Below, piece by piece: positions 27,536 to 37,080 of a stretch of 64,000 nt of DNA (position 1 is the first letter of the stretch; each line of letters begins with the position of its first letter). The DNA is taken from assembly GCA_020629715.1 (NCBI GenBank), contig JAHDCU010000001.1, positions 62,001-126,000 on the forward strand, written 5' to 3'. Both the position numbers and the translations under genes were made by a program. The notes under the pieces were generated by a model. It saw nothing but the letters and a program-made list of their open reading frames with translations. It was not told the origin of the DNA and ran no database searches. This stretch comes from Saprospiraceae bacterium (GTDB lineage Bacteria > Bacteroidota > Bacteroidia > Chitinophagales > Saprospiraceae).

Positions 27536-28562
27536 TAATTTAACAATCAGAATAGCTGCGATAATACTCGCTTCTATTGCACTATTATATTCCTGTACTG
27601 GACAAAAAAATCTAGACTCTCAGAGCTATAAAATTAATACCGAGACAGAAGGGAAAAAGCTTATTTTACAGGATCAGGTAGAAGGATTTTTCGATAAGTT
27701 GTCTAACCTTGAAATGAGTATCCAGCTCAAAGATACTAGTACAATGAGTATTGAAGAAAGAACTACAAAATTTGAAGCTTTTCTAGCGAGTGAAGTATTA
27801 GCCTTTGATGCGGCTGACTCCATCATCATAAGTGCAGTGATGGATAGTGCGATATTTTTGGTAAATAAACTAAACCCCGATCTTATCCCTCGTACTATAG
27901 ATCTAGTAAAAATCAACACCAATCATTACGGCCCCTCTGTTTACTACACCAGAGAAGATGGCATTTTCATACCCAAGGATGCACTCACTCGTTCCAATTT
28001 TGATGAACTATTTGCGGTCATGCTTCATGAAATCAGCCACATTGTGTCTAGATCTGACATCAAACTTAAAACTGCACTTTACAATCAGATAGGTTTTAAA
28101 AAATTGGATCAAGAAATTGAATATCCCGAAGTCTTAAAAAAACGGATATTAATCAACCCTGATGGTGTCAATGATGACTTTTATATTCCAGTGAAATCGA
28201 AAGATGAAGGTAATATGATAAAAGCCGTGCCTATCATTACATCCAAACGTAAAAAATATACATTGTCCTCTCCCCGTTTTTTTGATTACTTGCAGTTTGA
28301 TCTTTACGCTTTAGACGATGAGTACAATGTGCTATGCAGTCAGGGAGGGAGCTCTACCTTAGAAATGGATAAAGTAACAGGATTTTTTGAAGAGATAGAA
28401 GATAATACGGGCTACATTATACATCCCGATGAAGTGATTGCAGATAACTTTATGCTGTTGATTCAAGCGATTGAGACGGGCGATAGATCTAAGTTTTCAA
28501 CAGAGGGAAAAATACTTCTTGAAGATATTGAGCAAGTACTCAGGACATACAAAAGATCATAG
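27528..28562 (+). CDS. Lipoprotein with HEISH metalloprotease-like motif
   Basis: A 344-residue protein. A leader ending in LLYSC (about residue 23) fits a lipobox. Around residue 167 is MLHEISHIVS, an HExxH motif typical of zinc metallopeptidases; a third zinc ligand is not obvious, though HPDEVIADNFMLL near residue 290 has the look of the distal E-x-x-A-D segment of such enzymes. The start is a TTG overlapping the previous gene by 8 bases; no ATG exists before the signal peptide, which decides the start. Peptidase activity is inference. Confidence 0.7.
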   Translation: MYNNLTIRIAAIILASIALLYSCTGQKNLDSQSYKINTETEGKKLILQDQVEGFFDKLSNLEMSIQLKDTSTMSIEERTTKFEAFLASEVLAFDAADSIIISAVMDSAIFLVNKLNPDLIPRTIDLVKINTNHYGPSVYYTREDGIFIPKDALTRSNFDELFAVMLHEISHIVSRSDIKLKTALYNQIGFKKLDQEIEYPEVLKKRILINPDGVNDDFYIPVKSKDEGNMIKAVPIITSKRKKYTLSSPRFFDYLQFDLYALDDEYNVLCSQGGSSTLEMDKVTGFFEEIEDNTGYIIHPDEVIADNFMLLIQAIETGDRSKFSTEGKILLEDIEQVLRTYKRS

Positions 28563-28577
28563 ATTACTAAGAGAAGA

Positions 28578-29420
28578 ATGGCATTGACGGTACGAGATAA
28601 AATCAGAAAAATCATCTTTGGATTTGATACTCCGGCTGGTAAAGCATTCGATATCTTACTATTGGTTGCGATAGTATTTAGCGTCATTACGGTAGCACTA
28701 GAGACCATAGAGAGGTATGATCTTGTCTATCATACACAGTTTCAAGTATTGGAGTGGATGTTTACTATCTTTTTCACGATAGAGTACGGGCTACGTTTGT
28801 ATAGTAGTCGATCTCCTTGGAAGTATGCGACTAGTTTTTTTGGAGTTATCGATTTGTTAGCGATTTTGCCCACATATCTAAGCCTCTTCCTCAGCGCTGC
28901 TGGTTTTGAAACTCTTCTTATCATAAGAGCGATGAGACTACTCAGAGTTTTTAGGATTTTGAAGCTAGCCTCCTTTACCCTACATGGTCGTATCATCATA
29001 TCTGCCTTAAAACAAAGCCGAGCTAAAATTGGCATATTTCTATTTTTCATCATGGTATCGGTGAGTATTCTTGGAGCTATCATGTATATCATCGAAAACC
29101 CTAGACAACCTACTACTTTTAGCGATATCCCAACTTCAGTGTATTGGGCAATAGTCACCTTAACTACGGTGGGTTATGGAGATATTACGCCGATCACTCC
29201 CTTGGGTAGGTTTATATCGGCAATGATCATGATCTTAGGATATGCTGTGATTGCCGTACCTACAGGTATCATAACCAAGGAGATTATAAGCCCACTAGAC
29301 TCTTCTACTAATAGAACCTGTACACGTTGCAAGCAAATCATAGGCGATACCAGTGCTAATTATTGTAAATACTGTGGAGAGGAACTTCCTGATAATAAAA
29401 TTCAAGACGTACGAAGCTGA
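28578..29420 (+). CDS. Voltage-gated potassium channel with C-terminal zinc ribbon
   Basis: A 280-residue six-helix channel subunit. S1 to S3 lie in residues ~22-100, and S4 has the spaced arginines IIRAMRLLRVFRILKLASF. The pore helix and selectivity filter are TLTTVGYGDITP at about residue 195. After S6 a short linker leads to a zinc-ribbon-like CTRCK and YCKYCGEEL pair (two CxxC, about residues 247-267). The tetramer would conduct K+ across the inner membrane in response to voltage. It follows the lipoprotein gene by 15 bases on the same strand. Confidence 0.93.
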   Translation: MALTVRDKIRKIIFGFDTPAGKAFDILLLVAIVFSVITVALETIERYDLVYHTQFQVLEWMFTIFFTIEYGLRLYSSRSPWKYATSFFGVIDLLAILPTYLSLFLSAAGFETLLIIRAMRLLRVFRILKLASFTLHGRIIISALKQSRAKIGIFLFFIMVSVSILGAIMYIIENPRQPTTFSDIPTSVYWAIVTLTTVGYGDITPITPLGRFISAMIMILGYAVIAVPTGIITKEIISPLDSSTNRTCTRCKQIIGDTSANYCKYCGEELPDNKIQDVRS

Positions 29421-29429
29421 TCTTTATCA

Positions 29430-30116
29430 TTAAACGATGGACAGTATATCCAAAATGCTTGAACACTCGTACGTTGGGATGATATCGGAGTTGTTTTCTA
29501 GATTCTTCTCATTGAACCAAATGCTATCTACTCCAAAATTGAGTGCCCCTCGAATATCTGACTTTAAACTATCCCCTATTACTAGGACCTTATCTTTATG
29601 TGGTTGACCGATCTGACTCATTGTATAATAAAAAAAGGATATATCTGGTTTGGAAAAACCAATCTCGTCGGAGACCACAATGACCTCAAAATATCTTGTG
29701 AGATCTAACTTGTCTAAACATCTTCTCTGGTTTTCTTTCAAACCATTGGTGATGATGGCTAAGCGATGCGTCTTTAATAGAGCATTTAGCAGTTCTTTCG
29801 TATCCTTTTTCAGTATAGCATTATGATTAAGCCTATCTAGATAAAAAGCATTAAGCGCCATATAGTCCTCTTCAATATTATTTGCCTGACAAAATCCCTG
29901 AAACCTTATATATCGTAATGTTGATGTGTCAATTTCATTATTTTCAAAGGCTTCCCATGCAGCCCGATTATACTTTTTATATGAACGATACAATTCTTCG
30001 GAAAACGTTCGAGCAAGTCGCATTTCGCATAGATCGATGAAGGCCTGATGACTAGCAGCATCAAAATCGGTCAGCGTATTATCTAGGTCAAATAGAAGCC
30101 ACTCGTATTTTTTCAT
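29430..30116 (-). CDS. HAD-family hydrolase, YjjG-type nucleotidase
   Basis: A 228-residue haloacid dehalogenase-like phosphatase. Motif I LFDLDNTLTDF gives the nucleophile Asp, motif II is IITNGL, motif III Lys is in GFSKPDISFF, and motif IV is VIGDSLKSDIRGA. The cap sequence and overall match place it with YjjG/YfnB pyrimidine 5'-nucleotidases, which clear non-canonical nucleotides. It starts one base after the stop of the DoxX gene. The two form an operon. Confidence 0.9.
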   Translation of the reverse strand: MKKYEWLLFDLDNTLTDFDAASHQAFIDLCEMRLARTFSEELYRSYKKYNRAAWEAFENNEIDTSTLRYIRFQGFCQANNIEEDYMALNAFYLDRLNHNAILKKDTKELLNALLKTHRLAIITNGLKENQRRCLDKLDLTRYFEVIVVSDEIGFSKPDISFFYYTMSQIGQPHKDKVLVIGDSLKSDIRGALNFGVDSIWFNEKNLENNSDIIPTYECSSILDILSIV

Positions 30117-30117
30117 A

Positions 30118-30534
30118 TCACTTGGGCAATCTCATTACGTAAAGTAGTCTCTTAATACTGTACTTTCCCGCTCCATTGGCTACTAAGAGTAGTAGTCCAC
30201 CAGCGATAGCCATATTTCGACTGAAATAAAGGGAATGAAGTCTCTGAATTTCTACAGGATCGTTCCACCAAGAGTAGACTATAAACGTAAACGGAATCCA
30301 ATATAATAAAAGGAGACAAGCACCGAGCTTCGCACCATATCCAATCAATACGAGCGTAGCACCCAACATAAGCAGGAAAATGATAACACCAAGTATAATA
30401 CCTGGCTGCCAGGTTATTCCATAATCTACCATGGTAGATTTAGTAGATTGAAAGTGAAATATGCTATCGAATCCTTCAAAAAAGAAAATAAAGGAAATCA
30501 ATATGCGCCCCACGATATCTGCAACATCTCTCAT
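30118..30534 (-). CDS. DoxX-family membrane protein
   Basis: A 138-residue protein with four transmembrane helices, opening with IVGRILISFIFFFEGFDSIFHF and later GAKLGACLLLLYWIPFTFIVYSWW and NMAIAGGLLLLVANGAGKYS, the pattern of DoxX/SURF4-like proteins. Family roles range from quinol oxidation to thiosulfate metabolism; none can be assigned here. The HAD gene follows after one base. Confidence 0.83.
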   Translation of the reverse strand: MRDVADIVGRILISFIFFFEGFDSIFHFQSTKSTMVDYGITWQPGIILGVIIFLLMLGATLVLIGYGAKLGACLLLLYWIPFTFIVYSWWNDPVEIQRLHSLYFSRNMAIAGGLLLLVANGAGKYSIKRLLYVMRLPK

Positions 30535-30654
30535 CCCTCGAATATATGAAGAAAAATGTCATAGATCATGAGACGCATCATTATATGTATCTCTGCGATG
30601 GTATAATTCAATTATTATGAACTTCGATATGGTGGATCAAACCAAGGTTCTAAT

Positions 30655-31851
30655 CTAGAAATTTTCGCATTTCAGTTTTACAAACTCCTCACTTTTTTTG
30701 TATCCTAGTTCCGAGCTCAAACTGAAATCTTCACAAGCTTCTTCTGTACGATTCAACAGAACTAATGACAGACCTCTATTGAATAAAGCCTTAGGGTCGT
30801 CTTCGTTATAACTAAGATACTCATCAAAATCATCTAATGCTTCTTCGTACTCACCATAGATCAGGTTGATACCACCTCGTATAAAGTAGTTTTCTATTTT
30901 ATCTGGATCTAGCTCTATTGCCTTATTCAATTCTACGATGGCCAGCTCGTATTCTCCTAAAGATTTGAGTAGCATGCTATAATTCACGATGGCTTGATCA
31001 TATTCCTGATCTATCGTGATTGCTTTTTTATAGCTTTCTTTTGCCTTTCTTACATTTTCCAACTCTTCATTGAGCTTAGCTTTAGTAAAATAAAAATTAG
31101 CAAAATTTTCGTTGAGATCTATCGCAGTGTCCAAGTCCCTTTTTGCCAGCTCATACTCTCTGAGTAGCTTGTAACAGATACTGCGATTATGATAAGCCAA
31201 GGCAAAGTCAGGCTTCATCTTGATGGCTTTATTAAAGTGGGTAAGTGCTTGATCTATATGCCCAGATTTTAATTCAATAAGACCAGTAATGTCTTCTACG
31301 ATGACTTCATTATTAGGATTGACAACCACCTCATTGAGATAGGATCTGGCTCGGTCTAGTTGTTTCTGCTCTAGTGCAATGATGACTTCTTCCATCAGAT
31401 CTTGTTGTGTTTTTTCAAGGTCTTGACTTTTAATAACCAATTGATAATTGATCATAGATATTGGTGACTTGTTGAAGGTCATGAGGATGTCTGAATTGTC
31501 CTTGTTGATCCAATCAAAAGAATATGTTTTCTTAGCAATTTCTTGTGCCCTATGGTTGCTACTTACATATAGGTGAGCATAAGGATTGAGACGCTTTGCA
31601 GTCTGGAAATCTTGTAAACTTTCATCAAATCTGCCTAGTAGACCAAGCACTTTAGCTCTTTGTAAATAAGACTCCGCATTATTAGGAAAAAGGTTGAGAT
31701 GGAGATTTATCTGATCAAGTGCCACTTCATATTGACCTGAAACGATGAAATTATCTACCAAATCCATTGGATTTTCTTTTCCATAATTTTGACCATATGA
31801 AGGTTGAAAACCTAGGAAACAGAACAACGTAATAAGTAGGGTATATTTCAT
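30655..31851 (-). CDS. Secreted tetratricopeptide repeat protein
   Basis: A 398-residue protein with a signal peptide (LLITLFCFLGFQPSYGQ) and about eight TPR units, for example YLQRAKVLGLLGRFDESLQDFQTA, ALAYHNRSICYKLLREYELAKRDL and NYFIRGGINLIYGEYEEAL. Such proteins are periplasmic or outer-membrane-associated scaffolds. It follows the SPFH lipoprotein gene on the same strand by about 70 bases, with a hairpin between them. Confidence 0.88.
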   Translation of the reverse strand: MKYTLLITLFCFLGFQPSYGQNYGKENPMDLVDNFIVSGQYEVALDQINLHLNLFPNNAESYLQRAKVLGLLGRFDESLQDFQTAKRLNPYAHLYVSSNHRAQEIAKKTYSFDWINKDNSDILMTFNKSPISMINYQLVIKSQDLEKTQQDLMEEVIIALEQKQLDRARSYLNEVVVNPNNEVIVEDITGLIELKSGHIDQALTHFNKAIKMKPDFALAYHNRSICYKLLREYELAKRDLDTAIDLNENFANFYFTKAKLNEELENVRKAKESYKKAITIDQEYDQAIVNYSMLLKSLGEYELAIVELNKAIELDPDKIENYFIRGGINLIYGEYEEALDDFDEYLSYNEDDPKALFNRGLSLVLLNRTEEACEDFSLSSELGYKKSEEFVKLKCENF

Positions 31852-31876
31852 GACATTTATTTTTAGAAGTTTGAAA

Positions 31877-31907
31877 AGCCAGCAGCTTAAGATCGAGGCT
31901 GCCGGCT
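31877..31907 (-). terminator. Hairpin after the SPFH lipoprotein gene
   Basis: On the minus strand AGCCGGCAGC pairs with GCTGCTGGCT (one G-U), 11-base loop, followed by only TTTTC. A weak intrinsic terminator or processing site between the SPFH and TPR genes. Confidence 0.5.
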
Positions 31908-31922
31908 GTCGAAATTAGTATG

Positions 31923-32708
31923 TTATTCGTCTTCGAGGATGACAGGTAAGTCACCATCAGAGACTATAATTTTTGCGTTTGGCGAATTGGCCAGTTTTTC
32001 AAAAGCCTCTATAGACTTGAACTTCAAGATTTTATTATTTAATCCTTCGGCTATGATCAGTTGGGCATCTCTTACTCCACGAGCTTCTATTCTTTTTTGC
32101 TCTGCTTTTCGCTCAGCTTGTTGGAGTACAAACTGCATCTGTTGCGCCTGCTGCTCCGCTTCTAGTTTATTTTCTATGGCATTGGACAGGCTTCTTGGAA
32201 GTTGAATACTTTTCATCAACACTGCTTCTATATTGATACCTCGGTCATCTAGATAACCCATCATGCGCTCTTTGATCTCTTGCTCAATTTCAGAACGTTC
32301 TCCAGTATGCATGTCTTTAGCAAAATACTTGGCTGATACATCTGCAACCGACGACCTGAATACAGGTAATATCACATTCATCTCATAATCTTCTCCGATA
32401 TTTCTAAGAAGATCAGGAGCTTTTCTAGCATCGACATTGTAAAGAATACTGATCTCAGATTGAATATTTAACCCTTCTTTGGATGGGATATTGAGTCCGA
32501 CTTCTAGATTTTCAGTCTGCGTAGATATTTTTATAATCTTAGTAGTTAGTGGATTATAAAAACGTAAACCCTCGGTATATCCTTTATCGGCAAATTTACC
32601 TAGTTTTCTTTTGACTCCTACTTCTCCTTGCTTGATAGTTGCACAACTCTGCATGGCAAAGGCTAAGATGGCTATCAACATTGCTTTTAATTGAAACGAT
32701 TTTATCAT
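31923..32708 (-). CDS. SPFH/prohibitin-domain lipoprotein
   Basis: A 261-residue protein. The leader ends in MQSC, so it is probably lipidated at about residue 22 rather than held by a transmembrane helix. The SPFH domain follows (QGEVGVKRKLGKFADKGYTEGLRFYNP, TENLEVGLNIPSKEGLNIQSEISILYNVD), then the long helical flotillin-like part rich in Ala, Glu and Gln (NAIENKLEAEQQAQQMQFVLQQAERKAEQKRIEARG). Prohibitin-type proteins form ring assemblies on membranes. The start MIKSFQLKA at 32708 gives a proper signal peptide; an upstream ATG at 32729 would add seven residues. Confidence 0.88.
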   Translation of the reverse strand: MIKSFQLKAMLIAILAFAMQSCATIKQGEVGVKRKLGKFADKGYTEGLRFYNPLTTKIIKISTQTENLEVGLNIPSKEGLNIQSEISILYNVDARKAPDLLRNIGEDYEMNVILPVFRSSVADVSAKYFAKDMHTGERSEIEQEIKERMMGYLDDRGINIEAVLMKSIQLPRSLSNAIENKLEAEQQAQQMQFVLQQAERKAEQKRIEARGVRDAQLIIAEGLNNKILKFKSIEAFEKLANSPNAKIIVSDGDLPVILEDE

Positions 32709-32844
32709 GGCATAAAGTTTTAATTTCAAACCTAAACTATCCTTAATAATAGTATTACTTTCATTTGTAAGTGTAACTATATTTTGAGCTGAATGTTCGA
32801 AAATTGGAAATTAATTTTTAGATTTTATCGAACTTCTAAATACC

Positions 32845-34203
32845 ATGTCTGGTAATAAGAACATGACAAGTATAAGTACATGGATCAAAACTCATCAATC
32901 AGAGGAGCGCTCAGTCATATTTATGATGATCTTGGGTTATCTATTCCTAACCATACTATGTTGCCTCATATTATTACTACCATGGTCTAGAAATATGGAA
33001 CAACCCTTTGTAGATCATATCTTTATCGCCGTGTCTGTAGTAAGTACTACTGGGCTTAGTTCTATTGATTTTTCTAGTACATATACAACCTTAGCCCATT
33101 CTAGCAGTCTTGTTTTCATTCAGCTTGGAGGTATCGGATACATGGCATTAAGTTCTATGATCATACTCAATGAGTATAATAGAATGCCTCGTCTTTCGAC
33201 TAGATTACTCAGATTAGAATTCAATCTTCCCAAAAGATATCCTTTACTCCATTTTGTATACAGCGTTGCTATATTTACCGTACTCATAGAGACTGTAGGA
33301 GCAATTTTTTTATACTACGGTTTTAGAGACGCTGGAGTAGAAAATCCTATATGGAATGCAGTTTTTCATAGTATATCAGCCTTTTGTACTGCTGGATTTA
33401 GTTTATTTTCTGACTCTCTTTCTAGCTTTAAAGAGTACCCCCTAATCGCCAATACGATCACAATTTTATCACTTCTTGGCTCTATTGGTTTTATCGTTTT
33501 ACTTGATTTCATTTACAGAATCACAGGAAAGAGAAGAAGTATTACGCTTACTTCAAAAATCATCATCAGTTCGACCTTCATCATCTGGATAGTAGGTAGT
33601 ATCATGTTATACATATCTAATACTGATGGATGGGGCTCGGGTTGGGCAGGTATCAAAAATGTATTGTTTCAGTGTATGTCAGCTCATACTACTGTAGGAT
33701 TCAATACCATCGACTTAAGCCTCCTCAATCCGTCGTCCATACTTATCATGATCTGTCTAATGCTTGTGGGAGCATCACCATCTGGAACGGGTGGTGGCAT
33801 CAAAACTACGAGCATATCCGCAAGCTTTGCAGTACTAAAATCGATATTGACGCGATCCAAAACCATCAGCTTTTTTGGAAGGGAAATACCAAGTAATAAT
33901 CTGTATTTGGCAATTTCAGTTTTTATCAGCTACCTTGTCGTTATGATCAGTGGTCTTTGGGTATTGCTGTGTACCGATGGAGATCAACATTCACTTGCCT
34001 CTTTATTTTTTGAGGTGGTTTCAGCTTTGAGTACTGTAGGACTCTCTACGGGTATCACGGGTGATTTAAGTCAAGGTGGAAAACTATTGATATCCCTACT
34101 GATGTTTATAGGTAGGATAGGTGTTTTGACATTTGGGCTTGCGCTCATAGCAAAAGCTCCATTAATGAGAACCAAGTGTAAAATCGAAGATATTGCACTG
34201 TAA
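32845..34203 (+). CDS. TrkH/KtrB-family potassium uptake transporter
   Basis: A 452-residue membrane protein with four M1-P-M2 repeats. The selectivity-filter segments are visible: VVSTTGLSSI, AFCTAGFSLF, AHTTVGFNTI and ALSTVGLSTG, with the PSGTGGGIKTTSI block before the last repeat that is characteristic of the KtrB/TrkH/NtpJ family. It forms the K+ (or Na+-coupled K+) translocating subunit. The cytosolic RCK partner (KtrA/TrkA) is not in the window. It is divergent from the SPFH lipoprotein gene. Confidence 0.94.
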   Translation: MSGNKNMTSISTWIKTHQSEERSVIFMMILGYLFLTILCCLILLLPWSRNMEQPFVDHIFIAVSVVSTTGLSSIDFSSTYTTLAHSSSLVFIQLGGIGYMALSSMIILNEYNRMPRLSTRLLRLEFNLPKRYPLLHFVYSVAIFTVLIETVGAIFLYYGFRDAGVENPIWNAVFHSISAFCTAGFSLFSDSLSSFKEYPLIANTITILSLLGSIGFIVLLDFIYRITGKRRSITLTSKIIISSTFIIWIVGSIMLYISNTDGWGSGWAGIKNVLFQCMSAHTTVGFNTIDLSLLNPSSILIMICLMLVGASPSGTGGGIKTTSISASFAVLKSILTRSKTISFFGREIPSNNLYLAISVFISYLVVMISGLWVLLCTDGDQHSLASLFFEVVSALSTVGLSTGITGDLSQGGKLLISLLMFIGRIGVLTFGLALIAKAPLMRTKCKIEDIAL

Positions 34204-34214
34204 AATATACAATC

Positions 34215-34742
34215 ATGAAAAATCTTATTTTCGTTTCTTTGTTAAGCTTTTGTATACTCAGCGCTTGTGTTGATATTAAACCAAATGAGAATATTGAGGG
34301 TGAAGATCGACTCGAATCTTTAGAAATTTCTCAGGATATCGATGTAAAAAATTTGGCATATCAAGACATTGTATATGTTCCAATTTATTCTGACATCTAC
34401 TTTGATGAATCATCTGAAAAGTGCCTACTTTCAGCAACGTTGAGTATAAGAAATACCAGTTTTCAAGATTCATTATTTGTATCTAAAATTGACTATTACA
34501 ATACCGCAGGCCTTTTAGTAAGATCATACCTTTCTACCCCGATATCACTCAGCCCAATGGCTAGTGTAAATTATGTGATAGAAAGAGAAGATGATAGCGG
34601 CGGATCTGGTGCCAACTTTATCGTAGAGCTAAGCGGCAATAACGAAAAACTCAAACCGATCATAGAGGCAGTGATGATAGGCAACTATGGGAACAAATCC
34701 TTTTCGTTCTTATCTCCTGGAGAAAGTATTTCGATGGATTAA
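34215..34742 (+). CDS. DUF3124 lipoprotein
   Basis: A 175-residue protein with a lipobox leader ending LSAC (about residue 18) and the DUF3124 pattern: DIVYVPIYSDIYFDESSEKCLLSATLSIRNTS, DYYNTAGLLVRSYL and ISLSPMASVNYVIEREDDSGGSGANFIVE. The function of the family is unknown. It begins 11 bases after the potassium transporter, so it is probably co-transcribed, and its end overlaps the convergent COG2509 gene by four bases. Confidence 0.85.
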   Translation: MKNLIFVSLLSFCILSACVDIKPNENIEGEDRLESLEISQDIDVKNLAYQDIVYVPIYSDIYFDESSEKCLLSATLSIRNTSFQDSLFVSKIDYYNTAGLLVRSYLSTPISLSPMASVNYVIEREDDSGGSGANFIVELSGNNEKLKPIIEAVMIGNYGNKSFSFLSPGESISMD

Positions 34743-36292
34743 GAAGCCATAGATTTTGCTACGGCCTTAGCCACTCGCATACCATCCATACATGCACTAA
34801 GGATACCACCAGCATAGCCAGCACCTTCACCACATGGAAATAATCCTCTGACATTAGGATGTTCAAGATTATCATTACGAGGTATACTGACAGGAGCACT
34901 GGTTCTACTCTCTAAGCCGATAAACTGAGCCTCTTCTGTATAATATTTTGGCATCTGATCTTTAAGTTGAACAAGTGCTCTTCGTAATAATTTGGATACA
35001 AAATCAGGCAACAGCTCTCGCATATCTGCACTATAAATACCGGGTATGTAGCTCGTACTAGTTAAAGAAGATGAAACCTTACCCGAGACAAAATCAGTGA
35101 TTCGCTGCGCTGGTGCTTGTTGGCCCCCACTACCGTGATTGAAAAAACGCTGTTCTACTTCTTTTTGAAAATCAAGACATGCAAATTTTCCAGTATACCC
35201 TCTCCTACTTAGATCTCTGACCGAGATGCTTGTCACAAAACCACTATTAGAATACGGAGAATCCCTTCGCGATAGACTCATGCCATTTACAACTAACTCT
35301 CCTGGTGACGTCGCAGCTGGAACTATCAGACCTCCAGGGCACATACAGAAAGAAAATACTCCATGTCCTTTCACTTGGCAAGCTACGCGATATGAAGCTG
35401 CTGGTAAATGCTCTCCTCTATCTTTCAAACGATACTGGAGTTCATCTATTAAGGCTTGTGGATGTTCTATACGTACTCCGATAGCAAAGTCTTTTGCACT
35501 CATCGCAATCCTATGCTTATCCAATAACTGATAAATATCTCTAGCACTATGCCCCGTAGCGAGTATAAAATGATCACCTAAGAACTCTTCTCCATTTTCG
35601 CATTGAACGCCTACGATCTTTTTCTTTTCGATAAGTAGTTCAGTCACCCAATGATCAAACAATATTTCACCTCCATATTGCTCAATAGTATCTCGGATTG
35701 CACTTACAATTTTGGGCAGTTTATTACTCCCGATATGAGGATGTGCATCGATCAGGATGTCCGATTTAGCTCCGTGATCTACTAAGATTTCTAAAATGTG
35801 CTGGATATTACCTCGTTTATGAGATCGAGTATATAGCTTTCCATCAGAGTATGTACCTGCGCCACCCTCTCCAAAGCAATAGTTACTATGAGGATTAACG
35901 ATGCCATCTTGTTGTATGGCTTTGAGATCTCTACGTCGAGCTTGTACATCTTTGCCCCTGTCTAGTACGATAGGCTTCAAGCCTTGCTGTATACACTCTA
36001 AAGCTGCGAAGTATCCTGCAGGTCCTGCTCCCACGATGATGACCTCTTTCGAGGATTTCACTTCTTTGAGTTTATGCTGAAATGGCTCATGACTTTTAAA
36101 CTTTCGGACTGTATTTACCTCACAACGAAGCTTATATATCGGTCTTTTTCTAGCATCCAAGGATTTTTTAACTATCCTGAAATCCTTGCAGTCTTTGGCT
36201 TCCAATTTCAGCTTCTTGACGGCTAGTTTTCGTAAGAGATCGATCTTCTCTATATTTTGAGGAAAAACATCTATTTCTACTGTCTTGATCAT
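34739..36292 (-). CDS. FAD-dependent dehydrogenase, COG2509 type
   Basis: A 517-residue flavoprotein. An N-terminal ~90-residue domain (DARKRPIYKLRCEV) precedes the FAD Rossmann motif VGAGPAGYFAALECIQQG, the NYCFGEGGAGTYSDGKLYTR block, a second GDHFILATGHSARD motif and the C-terminal FAD contact LFPCGEGAGYAGGILSACMDG. Members are annotated as uncharacterised FAD-dependent dehydrogenases; the substrate is unknown. Its ATG overlaps the kdsA stop by four bases, which is a tight but functionally unexplained pairing. Confidence 0.9.
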   Translation of the reverse strand: MIKTVEIDVFPQNIEKIDLLRKLAVKKLKLEAKDCKDFRIVKKSLDARKRPIYKLRCEVNTVRKFKSHEPFQHKLKEVKSSKEVIIVGAGPAGYFAALECIQQGLKPIVLDRGKDVQARRRDLKAIQQDGIVNPHSNYCFGEGGAGTYSDGKLYTRSHKRGNIQHILEILVDHGAKSDILIDAHPHIGSNKLPKIVSAIRDTIEQYGGEILFDHWVTELLIEKKKIVGVQCENGEEFLGDHFILATGHSARDIYQLLDKHRIAMSAKDFAIGVRIEHPQALIDELQYRLKDRGEHLPAASYRVACQVKGHGVFSFCMCPGGLIVPAATSPGELVVNGMSLSRRDSPYSNSGFVTSISVRDLSRRGYTGKFACLDFQKEVEQRFFNHGSGGQQAPAQRITDFVSGKVSSSLTSTSYIPGIYSADMRELLPDFVSKLLRRALVQLKDQMPKYYTEEAQFIGLESRTSAPVSIPRNDNLEHPNVRGLFPCGEGAGYAGGILSACMDGMRVAKAVAKSMAS

Positions 36293-37080
36293 AGTGATAT
36301 CACCGTCTCTCTCAATTTACAAAGCTTGACCAAGAGGTCTTCTATTCGATCTAGTTTAAGCATATTGGCCCCATCAGATTTAGCTACACTAGGGTCCGGA
36401 TGTGTCTCTATAAATAAGCCATCACAGCCCACTGATATCGCTGCTCTAGCAATAGTCTCTATCATATCAGGCCTACCTCCCGTTACACCAATAGTCTGAT
36501 TAGGTTGTTGCAATGAATGAGTACAATCCATAATTACAGGTACTCCAAAACTTCGCATAGTAGTAATACCTCTAAAATCTACCAATAAATCCTGATAGCC
36601 GAAAGTCGTCCCTCGTTCAATCAGTCCCACTTTGTCATTTCCAGAATCTTGAACTTTCTGCACGGCAAACTTCATAGACTCAGGGCTCATAAACTGTCCT
36701 TTTTTAATATTGACTTGCTTACCAGTCTTAGCAGCCGCAACTAATAATGAAGTCTGCCTACACAAAAATGCTGGAATCTGTAATACATCCACGTAGGCCG
36801 CGGCCATGGCTGCTTCATCATCTGTATGTATGTCAGTAGTGACTGGAACAGCAAACTCTTGCTTGACCTTAGACAAAATCTTAAGCGCTTTTTCATCACC
36901 AATACCCGTAAATGAGTTTATACTCGATCGATTGGCCTTACGATACGAACCTTTATAGATTAGATTTATATGGAGTCGATCACAGAGGTTGACTAAATGC
37001 TCTGCGATATTCATGGTAATTTCTTCGCCTTCCACGGCGCATGATCCTGCGATCAAGAAGAAGTTATCTTGTTTTTCCAT
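36289..37080 (-). CDS. kdsA: 3-deoxy-8-phosphooctulonate synthase
   Basis: A 263-residue DAHP/KDO8P synthase-type TIM barrel joining phosphoenolpyruvate and arabinose 5-phosphate for the KDO of lipopolysaccharide. Motifs include LIAGSCAVEGEE, YKGSYRKANRSS, VTTDIHTDDEA, LQIPAFLCRQT, NIKKGQFMSPE and VIMDCTHSLQQPN. The Cys in GSCAV is the metal ligand of metal-type enzymes, but the block near the C-terminus (DCTHS) has residues of both classes, so I do not assign metal dependence. Confidence 0.95.
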   Translation of the reverse strand: MEKQDNFFLIAGSCAVEGEEITMNIAEHLVNLCDRLHINLIYKGSYRKANRSSINSFTGIGDEKALKILSKVKQEFAVPVTTDIHTDDEAAMAAAYVDVLQIPAFLCRQTSLLVAAAKTGKQVNIKKGQFMSPESMKFAVQKVQDSGNDKVGLIERGTTFGYQDLLVDFRGITTMRSFGVPVIMDCTHSLQQPNQTIGVTGGRPDMIETIARAAISVGCDGLFIETHPDPSVAKSDGANMLKLDRIEDLLVKLCKLRETVISL

